Source: Chryseobacterium gleum
GTDB lineage: Bacteria > Bacteroidota > Bacteroidia > Flavobacteriales_D > Sanyastnellaceae
NCBI GenBank assembly: GCA_943330925.2
Contig: CALQJP020000075.1
Span: 1-8,929 of the forward strand
Direction: 5' to 3'
DNA: 8,929 bases
The position numbers and the translations under genes are program-made. Below the pieces are notes generated by a model. The model had not been told where the DNA came from. It saw only the letters and a list, made by a program, of their open reading frames with translations, and did not search any database. Shown in pieces: positions 6,073 to 8,929 of the stretch. Position 1 is the stretch's first letter. Every line of letters starts with the position of its first letter.

Positions 6073-7920
6073 TTATTGAACAGTTACAAGCTGTGTAGTT
6101 GAAGCATTAGCAGAGCTTACACGTACTGTGTAAACACCTTTTGCCAAAGCTGACACATCTACAGTTGTAGTCATGTTGAAACGCTTAGACTGAACCAGTG
6201 CACCCACGCTGTCGAATACTTCTACTGAGAAGTTTTCGCGCTGGCTTGTAGCAATGGTAAGAACGCCGTTAGCAACCGGATTTGGGTAGATGTTTACACC
6301 TTCCAAAGCAGTTACTGAAGCTTCTTCTACAGCCGAAGTTGGATCGAAGTTCAACTGAATAGCGTATGCGTTACCGTTTGAGTAAACCACACCGTCAGCA
6401 GGGAGGTAAATCAAACTTGCACCACCAGGTTGTGGAACTGTAAGGTCGTCGAGGATACGGATATCGTTTGCGTTACCGTTGCTGAACAAAGCAGCGCTCA
6501 CGTAGTAACCGTTTGCATCGAGGGTCAATGGATCAACCAAAGGAATGTTTACGAAACCTGCAGCAACGTCAGCTTCAGTAACAGTGTACTGCTCGCTGTA
6601 TCCAAGAGCGTTGTCAACTACATCGCTGAAGATGTCGAGTGTGTCGTGGATCTGGATGAGGATGTCACCACCGGCAACAGTAGTGCTAGCAAGCTCAACG
6701 CGCACGCTGATCAAATCCGCTGACTCCTGCAATTGATAGTAAGTCATAAGCATGATTTCATCTGCGTTGTCAGTGAAGCTGTTTGTACCCAATGAAGTAA
6801 GAACTTCTGTACCTGTTGGGTGAACACCAAGTCCGTCCATTGAGTAGATACCGGTAGCAGCAGTTACTTCGTAGTAACGAGCAGCAGCGTCGTTTGAAGG
6901 ATCACCGTCTGTAGCCGTTTGGTCGCTGGTAACTGTGTAAGTCACGTTGTGAAGACCGAGAGTAGCTGCAGCAGCAACATAATCGTCAACCAACAACGTG
7001 TCACCAGGAAGAAGTTCAGCTTGAGTGTATGTGCTCACTGTTCCGTCCATGTCAATGTTTACAGTTACGTTGGTCATTGCCTCATAACCGAGGTTTTTCA
7101 CCATGCAACCGATGTTCATTTCAGCAGGAACTTGGTTTTGAGGAATGCGACCATATTCTTCGCCTGTTCCTGTTGAAGAAACGTAAGCGTTGAAGATTTT
7201 CGCATCGTGCTGGTACTGCTCGTAAATCTGTACATCGTCGATGTACCAAGCGTAACCCCAGATACCTGTGAACTGGAAGCGAACCCATACTTGTGAAGCA
7301 CCACCGGCGATTTCGCTGATGTTGAAGCTACGTACAGTTGGGTTACCCGGAGAAACACTCTGAGTCAACTCACCGTCTTCCCATACGCGGTAAACGTTTG
7401 GCAACGTGCTGATGTCCAACAATGGATCATCAAGAGTTGGGAAAGTACCATCGGTGCTGATGATCATCCATGTTTGCTCGTCGGTGAAACGACGGTATTG
7501 AGTTTCGAAATCAATAACCACGTTTGGAAACGCAGTAAGGTCGATTGGAGTAGCTGTAGTGATGTGAGCTTGCTCATAAGCAACACCGGCTGAGTTGTTG
7601 AAACCATCCGAGTTGTACATAGCATAACCGTTAGCAGCAGTGGTGCTTTCGATAGCAGGAGTACCATACTGGCCCTCGCTTACCAAACCTGTTCCGATTT
7701 CGAAATCAGAGTTGAAGGTGCCATCGTGAGCGATGATCCAGTTCGAAGCGTCTGAAAAGTCATCTTGCCAGATGATGTCACGATCTGCAGAAGCAGCCGT
7801 GTTGTTGCGGTTTTGAAACTCTTGGTACTGCACTTTGCGGGCTGCAGGAGCAATGTTGCTCTGTGCTTGAGCCACTACACAGCTCAACATTACAAGAGCA
7901 AAAGAGTAGATTTTCTTCAT
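6073..7920 (-). CDS. Secreted T9SS cargo protein with choice-of-anchor-J-like domain (paralog)
   Basis: This 615-residue protein has a signal peptide at about 1-20 (MKKIYSFALVMLSCVVAQAQ). A MAM/choice-of-anchor-J-like domain follows at about 48-233, from DDFSDASNW to YIDDVQIYE. Then come a CARDB-like beta module at about 263-355 (MVKNLGYEAMTNVTVNID), a beta-rich region at about 385-525 that I do not recognise, and a type A T9SS C-terminal sorting domain at about 542-615 (IYPNPVANG, VFDSVGALV, LAKGVYTVRV). The order matches the downstream 3918-5933 protein. Both share the short blocks SADRD, STTAANG and a PIDxxxxPxVxxxF segment, so they are paralogs, though well diverged. No enzyme motif is visible. 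The protein is likely surface-attached or secreted through T9SS; its partner or substrate is unknown. It has a good promoter match and a strong terminator, so it is probably a single-gene transcript. Confidence 0.92.
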   Translation of the reverse strand: MKKIYSFALVMLSCVVAQAQSNIAPAARKVQYQEFQNRNNTAASADRDIIWQDDFSDASNWIIAHDGTFNSDFEIGTGLVSEGQYGTPAIESTTAANGYAMYNSDGFNNSAGVAYEQAHITTATPIDLTAFPNVVIDFETQYRRFTDEQTWMIISTDGTFPTLDDPLLDISTLPNVYRVWEDGELTQSVSPGNPTVRSFNISEIAGGASQVWVRFQFTGIWGYAWYIDDVQIYEQYQHDAKIFNAYVSSTGTGEEYGRIPQNQVPAEMNIGCMVKNLGYEAMTNVTVNIDMDGTVSTYTQAELLPGDTLLVDDYVAAAATLGLHNVTYTVTSDQTATDGDPSNDAAARYYEVTAATGIYSMDGLGVHPTGTEVLTSLGTNSFTDNADEIMLMTYYQLQESADLISVRVELASTTVAGGDILIQIHDTLDIFSDVVDNALGYSEQYTVTEADVAAGFVNIPLVDPLTLDANGYYVSAALFSNGNANDIRILDDLTVPQPGGASLIYLPADGVVYSNGNAYAIQLNFDPTSAVEEASVTALEGVNIYPNPVANGVLTIATSQRENFSVEVFDSVGALVQSKRFNMTTTVDVSALAKGVYTVRVSSANASTTQLVTVQ

Positions 7921-7955
7921 GGGTTTATGATTTAAAAGGTCAATTAATTGGACGC

Positions 7956-7984
7956 CAAATATAAAGATTCAACGTTGATACAAC
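7956..7984 (-). promoter_or_regulatory. Probable promoter for the 6073-7920 gene
   Basis: On the minus strand, TATATTTG (7956-7963) matches the Bacteroidota -7 consensus TAnnTTTG exactly. GTTG (7981-7984) lies 17 bases upstream as a -33 element. The leader to the ATG would be about 30 bases and AT-rich, without a Shine-Dalgarno sequence. A small inverted repeat (7973-7985) overlaps the -33 element. This is inferred from consensus only. Confidence 0.65.
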
Positions 7985-7985
7985 G
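7973..7985. repeat. Short inverted repeat CGTTG-ATA-CAACG over the -33 box
   Basis: Two perfect 5-base arms are separated by three bases. The left arm also belongs to the 8-base palindrome CAACGTTG (7970-7977). It lies in the 94-base gap between the tatC stop and the T9SS gene start. It has no following U-tract, so it is not a terminator of tatC. It could be an operator, or chance at this length. Confidence 0.3.
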
Positions 7986-8014
7986 ATTTTACAAAATGGA
8001 AAGCTTGTACCCTA

Positions 8015-8812
8015 CTATGCCGTTCGTTTTTCAGCCCTGGCTGCAACCAAAATACTCACCTCATACAAGAGTAAGATGGGCAATGAAACGAGAATCTGAC
8101 TGGTAACATCGGGAGGCGTGATAATGGCGGCGACTATCAAATTCACCACAAATGCATGCCTGCGGTACTTGCGTAAAAAAGCAGCTGTAACAATACCGAT
8201 ACGGCTCAAAAAATACACCACCACCGGCAACTGAAACACGAGTCCGGTGCCGAATACCAGCGACGTGGTGAGTTTCAGATAGGAAAGCAGCGTGGGGGTG
8301 TTCTGAACATCTGCAAAGGTGTAGTTCCCGAGAAATTGAATACTCAAAGGTGCCAGCAAATAATAGCCAAATGATACACCTGTAAAGAAGAGCAGTGAAA
8401 CGTAGAAAACGACACCGCGCACCGATTTGGTTTCCTTGTCTTTCAGGCCCGGCTTAATGAAGCCCCAGAGTTGCCAAACGATGAAAGGGAAGGCCAAGAT
8501 GATTCCACCCACCACGCACACCATAATGTCGGCGTTCATGTTGCCGCTCATCGTGGTGCTTTGCAAGACCAGCCGCGGTGGGTCGAGGCACAGCTGGTCG
8601 CCCATGCCGATGGTGTGCGACCAATGGCAAAATGCGCGGTAGGTCACGAAGTCGGGCTTTCTGGGTCCCATGATAACCTCGTCGACAACGAAATCGTGGT
8701 AGATAACAATTACGATGATGCCGATAATGACCGAAACAACCGACCAAAAAAGCCTGCGGCGCAACTCTTCGAGGTGCTCCAAAAACGACATATCTTTTTG
8801 CTGTTCAGCCAC
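8015..8812 (-). CDS. tatC: Sec-independent (Tat) protein translocase subunit TatC
   Basis: TatC is the inner-membrane receptor for twin-arginine signal peptides and recruits TatA to export folded proteins. This 265-residue protein has six predicted membrane segments, at about 22-38, 96-116, 134-154, 185-203, 217-231 and 238-257. It carries the N-terminal signature FLEHLEELRRRL (10-21), the cytoplasmic-loop motif FIKPGLKDKE (118-127, with the conserved Glu127) and ITPPDVTSQ (231-239). The first periplasmic loop (about 39-95) contains C62 and C75. I chose the GTG start at 8810-8812, 2 bases after the upstream stop, because it gives MAEQQKDMSFLEHLEE, a short lead-in typical of the phylum. An ATG at 8789-8791 would give 258 residues. 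An AAGGAGGG (8825-8832) lies 12 bases before the GTG but is also coding sequence of the upstream gene. No tatA/B is in the window, and no terminator is seen after the stop. Confidence 0.95.
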   Translation of the reverse strand: MAEQQKDMSFLEHLEELRRRLFWSVVSVIIGIIVIVIYHDFVVDEVIMGPRKPDFVTYRAFCHWSHTIGMGDQLCLDPPRLVLQSTTMSGNMNADIMVCVVGGIILAFPFIVWQLWGFIKPGLKDKETKSVRGVVFYVSLLFFTGVSFGYYLLAPLSIQFLGNYTFADVQNTPTLLSYLKLTTSLVFGTGLVFQLPVVVYFLSRIGIVTAAFLRKYRRHAFVVNLIVAAIITPPDVTSQILVSLPILLLYEVSILVAARAEKRTA

Positions 8813-8814
8813 GG

Positions 8815-8929
8815 TTAGAAGATTCCCTCCTTCAGTATATCATGCAGGTGAACGATTCCCTTGTATTTGCCGTCTTGCATAACCAACAGCGTGGTAATGT
8901 TGTGTTTTTCCATGATTTGAAACGCCTCC
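8815..8929 (-). CDS. kpsF: C-terminal end of a KpsF/GutQ-type arabinose-5-phosphate isomerase (CBS domain)
   Basis: Only the last 37 codons are inside the window; the N-terminus lies beyond the right edge. The translation (MEKHNITTLLVMQDGKYKG, then IVHLHDILKEGIF and stop) is the C-terminal half of a CBS domain ending in the 'G(I/V)(I/V)HLHDLL+xGI' tail typical of KpsF/KdsD proteins. These isomerases convert ribulose-5-phosphate to arabinose-5-phosphate for Kdo and lipopolysaccharide synthesis. The SIS isomerase domain is not visible, so another CBS-domain protein cannot be fully excluded. The tail and the 2-base spacing to tatC support the call: kpsF next to tatC is, from memory, a recurrent order in Bacteroidota. 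Confidence 0.75.
   Translation of the reverse strand, partial: EAFQIMEKHNITTLLVMQDGKYKGIVHLHDILKEGIF

Noticed and set aside
8454..8818. Overlapping open frames of 97 (minus) and 115 (plus) codons within tatC
   Set aside because: They are alternate-frame shadows of tatC, which shows clear membrane segments and signature motifs in its own frame.
1..8929. CRISPR arrays, tRNA/rRNA genes, IS elements, defence or phage genes
   Set aside because: I saw no regularly spaced repeats, no tRNA-like cloverleaf, no transposase or integrase motifs and no terminal inverted repeats; the window is almost fully covered by ordinary coding sequence.

Overview
The window looks like chromosomal DNA of a Bacteroidota bacterium, probably of the Flavobacteriales. 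Three things point there: two large secreted proteins with C-terminal type IX secretion (T9SS) sorting domains; promoter-like sequences matching the Bacteroidota -7 consensus TAnnTTTG; and mostly absent Shine-Dalgarno sequences. Every gene lies on the minus strand, so transcription runs from high to low coordinates. There are no RNA genes, CRISPR arrays, insertion sequences or phage genes, and no gene-free stretch longer than about 140 bases.

In transcription order: (1) the last 37 codons of a KpsF/GutQ-type arabinose-5-phosphate isomerase (8815-8929, cut by the window edge), followed after 2 bases by tatC (8015-8812), the Sec-independent translocase core subunit. (2) Two related, apparently monocistronic genes for secreted T9SS cargo proteins (6073-7920 and 3918-5933). 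Each has a signal peptide, a choice-of-anchor-J/MAM-like beta domain, further beta-rich modules and a type A sorting domain. Each also has a promoter candidate and a rho-independent terminator. (3) A compact cluster that looks like one operon: ribF (2895-3833, FMN/FAD synthesis), a small secreted leucine-rich-repeat protein that overlaps ribF by 22 bases (2299-2916), a NeuB-family sialic-acid-synthase-like enzyme (1185-2240), and an Xaa-Pro aminopeptidase (1-1181, cut by the window edge) that starts 3 bases after the NeuB stop.

Functionally this is mostly housekeeping (flavin cofactors, Tat export, Kdo precursor supply, peptide trimming) plus two cell-surface or secreted proteins and an isolated nonulosonate-type synthase. 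I see no convincing undescribed system. The points most worth a second look are: the ribF promoter packed into the tail of the preceding terminator, with a possible leaderless GTG start; the orphan NeuB-like gene with an altered active-site loop, fused by spacing to ribF/LRR/pepP; and the paired T9SS paralogs with a shared -33 promoter word.
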